Shown: positions 27,614 to 39,207, counted from the stretch's first letter. The stretch: 64,000 bases of DNA from Sternotherus odoratus (GCA_032164245.1 JAVMKO010000005.1:44110133-44174132); one strand, 5' to 3'. The notes: generated from the letters alone by a model not told the origin. Made by a program: numbers and translations.

Positions 27614-27730
27614 ATCCCTCCAGTTATCCGGCGGGGAGGGGTGTGTGGTAGAGAGATAAATGCTGAGATAGCGCAGCGGACCCGCGCTCCACCGAATGGC
27701 TTGAAGCGCAGGTGGGAGGGAACTTACCTG

Positions 27731-28855
27731 TCACCCGTCCCCGACCACCAGGCCAGAGCTCTTGACCCAGTTGACCCGGGCGGAGGAGGCCGCCGAGTAC
27801 ATGGCTTGGCAAGCCTCCACCCGCACCAGGTCGCCCGGGTCCTGGACCACAAGGAGTACATCGTCGGCGTACGCCGACAGGACTAGCCGCAGCTCGGGCT
27901 CTCGAAGCACCAACCCCGTCAACCTCCGTCGGAGGAGACAGAAGAAGGGCTCGATCGCCAGAGTGTACAGCTGGCCCAAGAGGGGACACCCCTGCTGTAC
28001 TCCCCGCCCGAAGCTGACCGGCTCGGTCAGGGTCCAGTTGAGCCTGACCAAATACTCCGCCTCAGTGTACAGCACCCGGAGAAAACCCACAAACTGGGGA
28101 CCGAAGCTGAACGCCCGCAGAGTGCCCAGGAGGTACCTTTGGTCCATCCTGTCGAATGCCTTCTCCTGGTCCAGGGACAGGAGGGCGAACGACAGACCAT
28201 CCCTACGCCCTAGCTCTAAAAGGTCCCGGACCAAATACAAGTTATCGAAGATGGTACAGCCCAGGACCGTGTAGGTCTGGTCGGGATGGACCACGTCCGC
28301 CAGCACGGACTTCAGCTGCAGCGAGATGGCTTTCGCTACGACCTTGTAGTCCGTGCTGAGGAGCAAGACGGGACGCCAATTCTGAAGGTCGCGGAGGTCC
28401 CCCTTCTTTGGCAATAAGGTCAGTACGGCTCGCCTGCACGAAAGAGGGAGCACCCCGCACTGCAAGGACTTGGCCCAGACGGTGACGAGGTCCAGGCCGA
28501 GGATGTCCCAGAGCACGCGGTAGAACTCCACGGTCAGCCCGTCCATGCCCGGAGACTTGTGGGTGGGCATGAGACGGAGGGCGGCCGAGAACTCGGCCGG
28601 AGAGAGAGGCGCCTCCAGCCGGTCTCGGTCAACCGCGCCGACCATTGGAAGCTCGTTGCAGAGCACCCTGTGGGCGTGGGCTTCGGTTTCGGTCAGATCC
28701 GGGGAGAAGAGGTCGGCGTAGAAGGCCCTGGCCCTTCCACGCATCTCCTCCGGATCCGTGAGGGGGGTGCCATCCACCGCCAAAAGGCAGGTGACATGCT
28801 TTTTTGCCCCCCTCCTTTTCTCCAGGGCGTAGAAGAAGCGGGAGTCGCGATCCAT
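27731..28855 (-). pseudogene. Tx1 LINE reverse transcriptase domain (374-codon open segment)
   Basis: The open segment contains the main LINE reverse-transcriptase blocks in order: RDSRFFYALEKRRG, HKSPGMDGLTVEFYR, LLPKKGDLRDLQNWRP, SLDQEKAFDRMDQRYL, GVQQGCPLLGQLY and the catalytic AYADDVLLV. An in-frame stop upstream and breaks downstream cut it off from the endonuclease and C-terminal regions, so it is a fragment of ORF2 rather than a working gene. Confidence 0.85.
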
Positions 28856-29212
28856 CTCCCGAAGGAGACGGATGCGGGATCGAACGAACGCGCCCCGGGC
28901 CCAGTGGTCTTCCAGGGCCCGGAGCTCCTCCCGATTCTCTCAGTACGCTGCACAGAGGGGTGGATCCTCAGGGCCGGAGGCCAGGCGCCTCTCTAGCTCT
29001 AAAACCTCCTGCTCCAGCTGCTCTATCACCGCACCCCTCCGCCGGCTGATGCCCCCAGTGTAGTCACGGCAGAAGAGCTGGGTGCGCACCTTCCCCACGT
29101 CCCACCACTGCCTCGCCGAGGGGAAGGAACGCTGCTGCTCCCGCCAGGCCAGCCAGAACTCCCGGAAGGCCGCCACGAAGCCAGCGTCCTCCAGCAGACT
29201 GTTATTAAAATG

Positions 29213-29925
29213 TCAATAGGCCGGCCCTGGCCTCTCCAAACTCAGAGAGGCCGTCACGGTCATCAAATGGTGATCCGAGAACGGGGCCGGCCAGAAGCCG
29301 GAGGTGCGGACTCCCACCAGATGGAACCAGGAAAAATAGAGGTGGTCTATCCGGGAGTAAATGGACTGTCCTTCCTCCACCCGGACATAAGTGAAGGTGA
29401 CGTGGTCATCCGGGTGGTGGGCGCGCCAGACGTCCACCTGGGAGTGATGATCTACTGTCTCCCTGAGGATGCCCGCAACCGTCAGGGATCTCTCGACTTC
29501 CGAGCGGTCCTGGTCCTCGAGGGTGGTGTTGAAGTCCCCGCCCAAGACCAGGCATTCGTGAGGATTCAGAGTGCCGAGGAAGGCTGCTGCCTGCCGGAAG
29601 AAGCACACTTGTTCCAGGTCCGTGTTCGGGGCGTAGACATTGACCAAGTTGAGAACGACGCCTTTCACGCGGTCCCGGACATGCAGCAGGCAGCCCGGCA
29701 TGACCTCGGAGGAGAACAGGGTAGCCACCCCAGCCAAATGGGTGCTGAGGTGGCTAAAGTAAACCCCGTCCCCACACTCTAGCCGCCAGCTAGCCTCGAT
29801 GGCTGGAGCCGTGTTGGTCTCCTACAGGAAGATCACAGAGTACCCCCGTTCCTGAAGGAAGGAGAGCACCTGGCTCCTGCGGAGACCCACCCTACAGCCT
29901 CAGGTGTTTAAAGTGGCAAATAGGG
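29213..29925 (-). pseudogene. Tx1 LINE APE-type endonuclease domain
   Basis: A 174-codon segment (29213-29737) has the endonuclease motifs LVNVYAPN, LVLGGDFNTTLED, SRIDHLYFS and FSDHHLMTV. The N-terminal part continues to about 29925 with stops (a FLQERGYSVIFL-like strand and FATLNT). The segment 28940-29176 between endonuclease and polymerase is also readable and ends at an in-frame stop. Confidence 0.82.
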
Positions 29926-30851
29926 TGTACTTCATTGTGAGGGCTGGAGTGAATCCTCATGGACAGAAGGATGGACGGCTCCCGACGGGCCCTGCAACAA
30001 CCCATGCTCAACCCCAAAGGCGAGCAGGGAGTTGCGGAAGTTTCAGGCCCACCGGTAGGCTGGCATGTTCTGCCCCCTGGCCCTATCCCCTCCCCCAAAA
30101 GGTCTTTCATGGCCCGGAGAATGAGATGGAAATCTCCCAGCGCTGGAGAGCAAGCTGCACCTTATCCCTGAAGCCACGAGTGTCCTGAAGGAAGTGGCAC
30201 AGCTCATCCCTCAGCACTGAGGGGGACGTGGCAGCCAAGTGGCTGTCACCCTCCGGCAGGGCCCCTGAAGCGACTTCGCGGCCCACAGAGACAAGTGAGA
30301 CAGATTGGGAAAGCCGGCGCAATTGCGCCGGGTGACCCATCTCCATTCCCGACACAGAAGGGGGCGGCGGAGGGAGTAACGCAGCCCCTGGGATCATAGG
30401 GAAGGGAGACTCAAAAACCACCCCCTGAGGATTGTCTGGATGGCATGACACTGCGACAACCTTGGGGGTGGCAATAACAGTGGTAGTGGAAGGGGAGGGG
30501 CAGGGGACGGGGCAAGAGTAGGGACCAGGGCTGGGGTTGGGATGGGAGCAGGGGCTGGGGCTGGGACGGGAGCAGGGGCTGGGATTGAGGTGGGAGCAGG
30601 GGCTGGGATTAGATCGGATGAAGGGATAGGGAGGGGGCCAGGATCAGGGTCAGTAGATGGGGTTGGTTCGGGGTAAGGGTCTGGGTTAGGGACAGGGGTC
30701 AGTACTGGGGCCGGGACAAGGGAGTGGTATCAGAGTCCCTGGCAGCTGAGCTACCGGGGTGCGGCTCCTCTCGACCTGGAGGCGGGGTCGGGGGGGTGGG
30801 GCCAGGAAGGGGGGCCTTCCTCGACGCCGGGCATCGGGCGCGATAGACATT

Positions 30852-32300
30852 TCAGCAGGACCCCCCTCTGAACGGGAAGCTGACCAGTCGGTCCCGTCGG
30901 CACCCACTGGCCCCGGGCCCAGCGGCGGCCATCGCCCCGAGGGGCTCGGTGTCCTCCGATATTGCGTCATCAGCAGCCGGGCAGGTGGGAGGGGTCAGGG
31001 GTGCCCCGAGGACCAGAGCGGGGGTCTTCACTGGGAAGGAAGGACAGGGAAGAGGAGGGGGCGGCGGGAGTAGAGCGCTGCCCGGATCGAGGCCCGCTGG
31101 TGGAGGATCGTCCTCTCCCTGCATGAACGGGGTCAGACCCAGGGCCTCGATCTCATCACATATGGAGGGGAGGGTGGGCTCTCCGGCCCCAGCAGGCTCC
31201 CCTCTGGACACCGGGACAGCAATTGCCCCAGTGTCGGTAGTAGCAGTGGTGGGGGGCGCTGATGGTATGAGGGCCAAAGGGGCTCCCGCAGCGGCCCCCT
31301 CACAAGAGGAGTTGTCAGGGGGGACGGGATCGTCTCCATCCGCTGTCATGGTTATGGCGGCCGGCTCCTCCTGCTGGGCTCTGTCCAGGGTTGCGGCAAA
31401 GGATGTCATAACGGAAGCCCCCCGCAGCAACTTATGGGGGGCCACCTCCCCATCCTCATCAGAGGGGAGGGAACAGGCCCGCGACTTGCGAGTGCCGCGC
31501 TTCCTCTGGACCCAGTCCTCCAAGGTGGAAATGGAGGTGGAGGGCCAGTCAGATGGAACAGGGCCAGAGGGTGAGGGGCCCAGGTTCTGGGGTGGGACAA
31601 CGGGGGAAGGGGAAGCCTCCCCCTGGGGCAGGCCCTCTCTCTCGGCCACTAAGGACCCCGCTGCCCTCTCCTCTGTAGGAGGAGGGGCGGCAGCAGCGGA
31701 GGTGGCTACCGGGCCACGAGGGTCGACGGCGTTGATGGGGCCGGCACCCTCGAGGGTTCCGTGGGTCCCGGGCTCCCCTTCAGTCCGAGCCAGGGGGCAG
31801 TCCCTCTGAACGTGCCCCATCGCCCGGCAGAGGAAGCACCGGGCCTCCCCCATTGAATAATGGACCCAGTAGTGGACTCCCTGGTAGGGCACTAGGAAGG
31901 AACCCTCCAGGGATACCGCGCCACGGGCCGCCGGCAGTACTTGAAGCTGCAGTACTTGAAGCTGTTAGAATATGGTGGACGGCAGGGTCCTTGAAGCCCG
32001 ATGAGAGAGGGGTGATGATGGAAATAGGTTTCCCCAGGGTGGAGAAGGCGGGTAGTAGGGCAGCATTAGGGAGGCAGGGTGGGACGGAAGTCAGGACCAC
32101 CAGGTCCTCCAGGGGCACAAAGATGCCCCACCCCCACCGTCATGCCCTTCTCCACCACCTCCTGTGCAACGGCCTCCGATGTGAGGAAGACGACGACCTT
32201 CCCGTACATCTTGGAGGCTGCCACGATGGCCATGGGCCCCACCACCCGCACCAGCGCTCACGCATAGGTCTCCACATGGTGTGAGACTGGAACCAGGTGG
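30852..32300 (-). pseudogene. Tx1 LINE ORF1 with CCHC knuckle
   Basis: A 346-codon frame (30852-31892) begins with VHYWVHYSMGEARCFLCRAM and the knuckle CFLCRAMGHVQRDC, then a Pro/Ala-rich tail. Upstream, LEDLVVLTSVPPCLPN and VVFLTSEAVAQEVVEKGM occur in other frames, separated by a short tandem duplication (GCAGTACTTGAAGCTG repeated) near 31940-31965. ORF1 is therefore broken. It would be the RNA-binding protein of the element. Confidence 0.72.
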
Positions 32301-32779
32301 CAAGGAATACCATGCCTCCTGATGAGTGAGTGGAATGGGCCCCAGCCCCCAGAGATGGTAGCAGAGGCGGCAGGCGGGGCAGGCGGCGGGGCGACGGCCA
32401 CCTGGGTGTACGCTCTGCGAGCTTGAGGGTCTGCAGAACTGGTGGAGGGGACAGCTGTGGAAGGAGGGGCTGCGGCAGATGTCGAAGCCGCGGCGGGAGG
32501 GGTGGCCCCGCTGATGGGAGGTGGTGTCTTCCAGGTGGGGCCCTTTCCCTTTTTTCTCCCCTAGCCCTTCTTGCTGGTGGAAAGGGCGGCCACGGCAGAG
32601 ACTGGGCTGGGGCTGGTCAAGAGGGTAGCCGCCAGGGCGGGCAGGGAGAGTGGCAAAGGGAGTGGGGGGCTACTGGTCAATAGGGACTGGAGGAGGGGTG
32701 GGGGAAGGACCGGGGCGGGGGTCTCCTCTATGGTGGTAAGGGGATAGGAGAAGGCCCTGTAGGGGTAGGGACAGTGGGT

Positions 32780-33280
32780 GACCACTCCTCCCCGCCAAAC
32801 TGAATGCAGGGGAGGAGGGCGTGTACAGGAGAGGTGGGGCAGTAGAGGGGAAGGGCTTTGCCCTCTGTCCCGCTGAGTTGTGGGCAGGAACAGAGGGTGC
32901 TCTGAGGTCTTGGAACGGGGAAAGTGGGGGAGGGGGGCAACCACTCCTCCCCTTAGATTGCTGACGGGGGGGAGGGTTCGGGGGAAATAAACAAAGGAAA
33001 CGAAGGGGTAAGGAAGAACCACTCCTCCCCGCTGGGCTGTAGGCAGGAGAGGAGGGTCTAATGAAGGAAGCTGGGCAGTGGAGGGGAAGGGGATAACCGC
33101 TCCTCCCCGCTGGGCTGCAGGCGGGGGAGAAGGGCGCCCCAAAGGCAAGTGAGGAGGAAGGGGGGGGGCAACCGCTCCTCCCCACTAGGCTGGAAGCAGG
33201 GGAGGAGGGTGCTGGCAGGTGTGAAAGGGGAGTACTAGATATGGGGCAGGAGTTCCGGCTCCTCCGGCTGCACTGGGAGG
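32780..33280 (-). repeat. tandem units in the LINE 5' leader
   Basis: The phrase ACC(A/G)CTCCTCCCC(G/A)CT followed by a GGGGAGGAGGG block recurs at about 32780, 32938, 33018, 33100 and 33170, at spacings of 70-160 bp. Such monomers in a LINE 5' UTR often hold the promoter; that role is inference. Confidence 0.65.
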
Positions 33281-34428
33281 AGGGGGGGCTACAATATCAT
33301 CGGGGGGGGGTGAAAATGAGTGGAGGGGGCAACTGAAAGGGGGGGCACAGGCGCTTATAGGGGAGACATGGGCGCATGGTTGAGGGGATGGAAAAATCAT
33401 GAAAATCTAGGAAGGACTGGGGAGTAAAGGGGCCTGGGCAAGAACACAGTTCTGGGCGGGTAACTCAAGGTTTGGGGCAGGGCTAGGGGCAGATGCTGAA
33501 GGGCTAGGGTGGGAGGGGCTAATAGAAAGGGAATCTTCTAGGAAACAGGGTGGTGGGTGGGGCAGGCTAGAGAGAGGGAGGGAGGGAGGGAGCAAACAAA
33601 CTGAAAATGGTTGGGGGGCACAGGGAAGGGCTGGCAGGGGGTACCCCCACCAGCAAAACGCAGCTGGGGTGAGTGGGAAAAGTCCAGGGTGGGGTGCGTG
33701 TGCTCACAAGCGCCTGTGTAGCTCAGTCCTTGCTGCTCACTGCTGAGCACAGTCCCAGGTGTGGGGGGGGGGGGGGAGAGCCAACACCCACGTCGAGGGG
33801 TGAAGAGCCAACACCCACGTCGAGGGGTGAAGAGCAGGTCCAGATGGTGGGTGGGTTGGTGGAGGGAGCAGCGGTGGGGAGGGCTGGTTGGGGAAGCAGA
33901 TGGGCAAGGGGGAGGGCTCTGTGCCCCTCCCCCACGCTCCCCACAGCAACAGCAATTCCACCACCCCAAGAGCACAGATGGCACAGTCACTCAGTCCAGC
34001 TTACACACCCCCTCCACAGAGTCCTTCGGCGGACATCCTCTCCTCTACCTCCTCAACAGTGGTGGCAGCGACGGCTCCGGGGCAGCAGTGAGCAGCAGGC
34101 AGCTGGCCAGGCGAGGGGTCCCTTGATGGTGGCGATAGTGATGACAGAGGTGTCTGGGCCTCTCCCCCCCAGAGGCAGCTGGGGGGGGGGGAGGCCAACA
34201 GGCCTCCCCCCCACTCAGCAGCAGTCCTTCTCGGGGGGGGGGGGAGGGGAAAGTTCAACCTAGCTAGGAACAGAGCAAGGCAGTCCAAAGGGAGCTCCAA
34301 GTGGCAACAGCAGCAGGGAAACAGTGGGGTGTGAGTGTGGGTGTGAGTGAGGAGGTCCAGGCAGCAGCAGTAGGACCAGGTGGAGGGGGGGAAGGAGCTC
34401 AAGGGGGCGAGGGCGACAGCAGCAGCCC

Positions 34429-34537
34429 TTGCAACCCTAGTACCCCTTGTTGGGCCTTCCTCTAGGCCCTGCAGCCTGGGTGTTTCCAGGCAGGAGCTCC
34501 CCCAGCTCCTCTTGCCTTGTCCCAGCCCTGCTCCACT
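34429..34537 (-). mobile_element. second Tx1 LINE copy, 3' UTR part 1
   Basis: Aligns with about 25650-25770 of the first copy (CTAGTACCCCTTGTTG, TAGGCCCTGCAGCCTG, CAGCTCCT). It continues at 39208 on the far side of an inserted provirus. Confidence 0.75.
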
Positions 34538-35077
34538 TGTAGTACAAATGTGAAAATGGTATTTATTGATTACTGGGTATTGTGTAACGTGTGGTAACTG
34601 CGGGGTTAATAGTTGTAGAATATGTAAGGCAAAATGGAGTTTTGTTTTAAAATGGAGTCTGTCAGCTGGGTGGACATGTAGCCATAATCAGAGGCTGAGC
34701 TTGCACGTGGGCCTAGCAGCTCATGCCTTACCTTGTAACAATGTCTATCATGCTTGTGTTACAGAAAGAGCGGGAACTAACGGCTGGTAACCATGGTACT
34801 GTTTGAATCTGTATGCAAGCATGTATGTGGCATATGATTATTGGCTGCATGTAGCTGTGACTATCTTGAATGTTATTGGTTGCTTACATATTTGTATCCT
34901 GTATATATGTTTTGCCCACCCTGTGTCTGTGGGCTTTCAGGCTTTGGAGTTGTATTCCCCTGAACCCCTGTTTGTGCACAAATAAACCTTTTGTTTGTTC
35001 AGGTTACCTTTTGTCTTTTGCCTGTCCTTTGAGGTGAATTGGAGAGGCCTCCAAGGGAAGAACAGATTTTTGCAACA
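34538..35077 (+). repeat. 5' LTR of the provirus
   Basis: Starts TGTAGTAC and ends GCAACA, with an AATAAA signal in GTGCACAAATAAACC near 34980. Almost identical to 38670-39207 and about nine-tenths identical to the solo LTR at 43986. Confidence 0.93.
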
Positions 35078-35079
35078 AT

Positions 35080-35097
35080 TGGCGAGCCAGGCAGGAG
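35080..35097 (+). other. primer-binding site, tRNA-Arg type
   Basis: TGGCGAGCCAGGCAGGAG lies two bases after the LTR. It complements the 3' end of vertebrate tRNA-Arg(ACG) (ending GGCTGGCTCGCCA), with one mismatch by my reading. Confidence 0.65.
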
Positions 35098-35499
35098 ACT
35101 CCTTGGACCACCTCGGGATCAGCGTAGATGAACTAGAGGAGGGGAAGTGCGCACCAGGCAAGTATTCTGCCTGTCCCTAAATCTAGGTTCAGCTGCGAGG
35201 ATACCTGAGAGGTTAAAGGCAAGCTCCTTTAAAATCAGGCAAAGCTAAGGTCCCTGACAGAAGACTGCGGATTTTTGGGTTTTTGGACTGTTGGATTTTT
35301 GGATTGAGAGGCCTCGAGTTAAAAAGCTGATCAGCGGATCCTTCCAAGACCTTCACCGCTTGAGCCGAGGGTTTGGACCACTTGGAAGCTGCAAGGAATC
35401 GCTCCTGCGAGCTGGTCCTCTGGTGCCAACCGTTTGAGGCGAGGTGGAGATGTGAGTATCAGGTTTTCTAATAGTTGGTATTCTGAGAGGAGTGTAGGA

Positions 35500-36105
35500 G
35501 TGTCCACTGCCTGGGTGATCCGGGGGGCTCCACCGCTAGACTCCCTCAGGGGATCTTCCTGCGAGGCAGGGAGAGCAATGACCATCAGAGTTATAACCTG
35601 GCTCTGGGGTTCCTTTTGGAGGAACTAAGAGATTCTCTGCGTTGGAAGGAGTGTAGGTGTGTCCACTGCCTGGGTGATCCGGGGGGACAGGGAACCAGAG
35701 GGGTCAGAGCGCGTAGTCGGGATAACCATAGTTCTCAGTGGTGACCGTGAGGGCCACGTGTCCACTGCCTGGGTGATCCGGGGGGACGGTTCCACTGCCT
35801 GGGTGATCCGGGGGGAACGTTGAAACCCAGAACTAGTTGTCTGTGTGTTTGTGGGGTTCGAGTCCCTGGGGAGCACAGACCCTCAGGATTGCACGGCGGG
35901 ACTCTTTAGTTCTGCCTGAGGTACCAGTGATAGCAGGGAGACGTTTGATTGTGTGTGACCGGTGTATCACTGGTCATTGGGTCATTTGGTCTCTTGGTTT
36001 TCTGATATCTTGATCGAGGCCACAGGTGGAGGTTATTTGGTCGCGGATAGCTTGTTCGAGGCTTTCCACTAGCTGTTCATGCCTGGGTGATCCGGGGGCA
36101 CTGGT
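35500..36105 (+). repeat. dispersed 20-bp motif in the provirus leader
   Basis: CACTGCCTGGGTGATCCGGG occurs four times, at about 35505, 35664, 35763 and 35793, and a shorter copy (GCCTGGGTGATCCGGGGG) lies at 36081. All lie between the primer-binding site and gag, the usual place of packaging and dimerisation signals. Confidence 0.85.
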
Positions 36106-36301
36106 GGGGCATTGATCATTTGGTCTAGTGATTTTAATCTCCGGGACTCAGGAGGAAGTTGATGATCGGATGTAGACTCTCCTGAGAGTCCTTGGTCATT
36201 TGGTCAGGAACTCGATCGGGAAACGAAGGCTGCGGCAGTTTCTGCGAGCCGGGGGCCCGAGGGAGTGATTCACTGGTTGACTAGACTGCTGGAAGGGGAA
36301 C

Positions 36302-36769
36302 ATGGGTACGGGTCGCTCCCGGTCCGATAGCTCTGAGGTTCCGTTAGATTGCATGCTTAGGAATTTTGGGAAGTTTAGAGGTACCTGTGTGGTGAAGCTG
36401 ACTAGAGAGGACTTGACGAAGTTCTGTCAGCTAAGGTGGACTAGGTTTGGCCTGGGATGGCCTGAGGGTGGTTCCTTTGATGTGGAACTAGTGAAGTTAG
36501 TGCACAGTAGGGTGAAAAGGGATGGACTGTGGGATCAGTTCCCCTATATAGATTGTTGGTTGGCGATTTGCCAGGACCGGCCACCCTGGTTCATGAAATT
36601 TGCTGTTAAGATATGCAGGCAGATGAGGGCTAGAGATTGTGGGCAGTGGGTGCCTGTTTTAGTTAACTCTGAGAGCCCCTCATTGCCTGATCACAGAGCA
36701 GAATTAAGATCTGCTGTAGCCCCTGACACCACCTTCAGGGAGGAAGTGTCACCTAAGTGTCCAGGATAG
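36302..36769 (+). CDS. provirus gag matrix-like frame
   Basis: A 155-codon frame starts MGTGRSRSDSSEVPLDCMLR and contains LTREDLTKFCQLRW, FGLGWPEGGSFDVELV and DQFPYIDCWLAI. The Met-Gly start, the GWP..GSF block and the PYI.W block are the layout of gammaretroviral matrix proteins. Capsid and nucleocapsid do not follow; the frame stops shortly after a degenerate tail. It would bind membranes through N-myristoylation if expressed, by family analogy. Confidence 0.7.
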   Translation: MGTGRSRSDSSEVPLDCMLRNFGKFRGTCVVKLTREDLTKFCQLRWTRFGLGWPEGGSFDVELVKLVHSRVKRDGLWDQFPYIDCWLAICQDRPPWFMKFAVKICRQMRARDCGQWVPVLVNSESPSLPDHRAELRSAVAPDTTFREEVSPKCPG

Positions 36770-37169
36770 GAAGGTCCTGTGACCAGGAGTAAGGTTCAGA
36801 GGCAGTGACAGTGAGAGGTGTAGAGTCTGGTGAGACTTATGAGAGGCAGAGAGATGTGAGCCTCTAGATTTGAAGTAATGTACTAGGGTATGTCTGTGTG
36901 GCTTTACCTACCTGTCTGACTGCTTTGTAGAGGTGCTATGGTGATAGGATTTTAGGTTTCCTTTGTGGATGTCAAATGCAGTTGGAAAAGTAGGACTTGG
37001 ATTAGGACATGTGATTTGGGTGTTGTGAAGCACTTGGTGGCTTTGTGGAAGCATGTGCTGGGTTTTGTAAAGTATTGCTAGTCTCTGTGATAAGCTCATG
37101 GTGGTGTAGCTGCTGGGAAGGCAGAGTTCAGACTAGCAGATGGCCCCATGTGTAGATTGGTGTATGGTT

Positions 37170-37510
37170 TTGTGAGGATTTGCTAGGGTTTGTGAGGCAT
37201 TGCTGGTTTTGTGGAGGCATTGCAAGTTTTGTGGAGGCATTGCTGATTCTGTGGAGGCATTGCTGGTTTGGAGAGGCATTGCTGGTTTGGAGAGGCATTG
37301 CTGGTGTTGTGGAAGCATTGCTGGTTTGGAGAGGCATTGCTGGTGTTGTGGAGGCATTGCTGGTTTTGTGAGGCATTTGCTGGGTTGTGAGCATTTGCTG
37401 GGTTGTGAGCATTTGCTGGTCTTTTGGAGCATTTGCTGGTTTTGTGAGGATTTGTTGGTCTTGTAGAGCATTTGCTAGGCTTTGGAGCATTTGCTGGGTT
37501 TAGGTATAGG
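37170..37510 (+). repeat. about 20-bp minisatellite in the provirus
   Basis: Units such as TTTGTGGAGGCATTGCTGG, TTTGGAGAGGCATTGCTGG and TTTGCTGGGTTGTGAGCA repeat about 17 times. They replace the region where pol would be expected. Confidence 0.85.
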
Positions 37511-38657
37511 CCCTGGTGTATGTGCTGAAGGAGAAGTTCTGTGTTGGATTTAAAAGGATACTTTCTCCTCCATTTTACTGCACAGGGATAGCTAGAAGCT
37601 GCTTGTTTTTGTGGATTGTTGTTGGGAAGGAGATCTAGATGTTCAGTCATGTGGACTGACAGGAGGTTCTCCTTTTGAGTTAATGTTTGAGATGTCTCTC
37701 TTAGACACTGGCAGGATCTTGTTAGCGGGGTGGAAAGACAAAACACTGCTAAGTGGAAAGAATATGGTACTGCCGTGTAGTTTGTTTTCTCTGCAGGTTT
37801 GCTGTGCCTTGCCAGAAGCATGTCCTTGGACGTCCTCATCCCAGGTCCTGATCCAGAGGTGGAAGGAAGAGGCTGGAGGATCCGTTCCAGGTGCTGCTGA
37901 TGGAGGATTGTCTGCGTGTCAAGAGATACATTCTGCTGACAGAGGGCTGCCTGCGTGTCAAGAGATACATTTCTCTGAGAGAGAACTGGACTGAGCAGTG
38001 GACTGGTTTGTCTCTCTCAGGAATTGGACTCAAGTGGACTTTGTATGGACTGTGATATGTTGAAGGGACTTGGACTTAAGTTGACTGTGTATGGACTGGA
38101 TGGTTTTGTATAGATTGTTGAGCTTGTAATTGTATGGTTTTGCCTCCCCTGGATATCTTTCACCCAGATTCCAGTGGAACCAAAACAGGGGAGCAGATAT
38201 AAGAAAATCACTGTCTGTGATTAACATGACCTAGGAATGGACCAGGGTAGGAGTGTCTGCCTCTGGGTATCCTACGATTGTTAATAAGACAGGATTATTG
38301 TGTTTGCTGACAATAAAGGTTGCCCCATTACAGGAATCAAGGACCTGGGCCTAGATGGCCAAATTTGGACCCAATTTAAATTTGTCAGTGGGATTTATTG
38401 GGTATAGGGAATTGGCTTTGGTTGGGAATCAATTTGCTGGCTACCTACCCATTGATTGGTGGGAGTCCTTGTGGTCCTGGCTTCCTTATGTAAGTAAGGA
38501 ATTGTATCACTGATTTAGAGTGGGGTAATCTGTTTAATTGTCATTGTATTTCTGGGATTGTAGTCTTGTTACGGTAATCATTATACCTTTGTTTATATGG
38601 TGGTACTTCCCTGCCTTGTAGGAGATAGGATGTAAAATGTAGAAGAAAGTATCTTTT

Positions 38658-38669
38658 AAGAGGAGGGAT
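38658..38669 (+). other. polypurine tract of the provirus
   Basis: AAGAGGAGGGAT directly precedes the 3' LTR and would prime plus-strand synthesis. Confidence 0.7.
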
Positions 38670-39207
38670 TGTAGTACAAATGTGAAAATGGTATTTATTG
38701 ATTACTGGGTATTGTGTAACATGTGGTAACTGCGGGGTTAATAGTTGTAGAATGTAAGGCAAAATGGAGTTTTGTTTTAAAATGGAGTCTGTCAGCTGGG
38801 TGGACATGTAGCCATAATCAGAGGCTGAGCTTGCACGTGGGCCTAGCAGCTCATGCCTTACCTTGTAACAATGTCTATCATGCTTGTGTTACAGAAAGAG
38901 CGGGAACTAACGGCTGGTAACCATGGTACTGTTTGAATCTGTATGCAAGCATGTATGTGGCATATGATTATTGGCTGCATGTAGCTGTGACTATCTTGAA
39001 TGTTATTGGTTGCTTACATATTTGTATCCTGTATATATGTTTTGCCCACCCTGTGTCTGTGGGCTTTCAGGCTTTGGAGTTGTATTCCCCTGAACCCCTG
39101 TTTGTGCACAAACAAACCTTTTGTTTGTTCAGGTTACCTTTTGTCTTTTGCCTGTCCTTTGAGGTGAATTGGAGAGGCCTCCAAGGGAAGAACAGATTTT
39201 TGCAACA
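38670..39207 (+). repeat. 3' LTR of the provirus
   Basis: Partner of the 5' LTR. It lacks an AT dinucleotide present in the 5' copy (near 38748), and its polyadenylation hexamer reads AACAAA instead of AATAAA. Confidence 0.93.

Larger units (their letters stand above)
25313..34428 (-). mobile_element. Tx1-type LINE, near full length, decayed
   Basis: A minus-strand non-LTR element of about 9.1 kb. From its 5' end (right) it has a G-rich leader with tandem units, ORF1 with a CCHC knuckle, an APE-type endonuclease, a reverse transcriptase with YADD, a C-terminal domain and a 3' UTR ending near 25313 inside an ERV. The ORF2 style is that of proteins often labelled transposon TX1 149-kDa protein in reptiles. 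Several stops and frame breaks make it non-functional. Confidence 0.8.
34538..39207 (+). mobile_element. gammaretrovirus-like endogenous provirus lacking pol and env
   Basis: LTRs of 540 and 538 bp begin TGTAGTACAAATGTG and end TTTTTGCAACA, and differ by only a few changes. A CACT target duplication lies at 34534-34537 and 39208-39211. A primer-binding site and polypurine tract are present. Only a gag matrix-like frame is coding; a minisatellite and non-coding DNA occupy the place of pol and env. It inserted into the 3' UTR of a truncated Tx1 copy. Low LTR divergence suggests a recent event. Confidence 0.88.

Noticed and set aside
30949..31809. 286-codon plus-strand frame
   Set aside because: It is the antisense shadow of the Tx1 LINE ORF1, which has a recognisable zinc knuckle on the minus strand.
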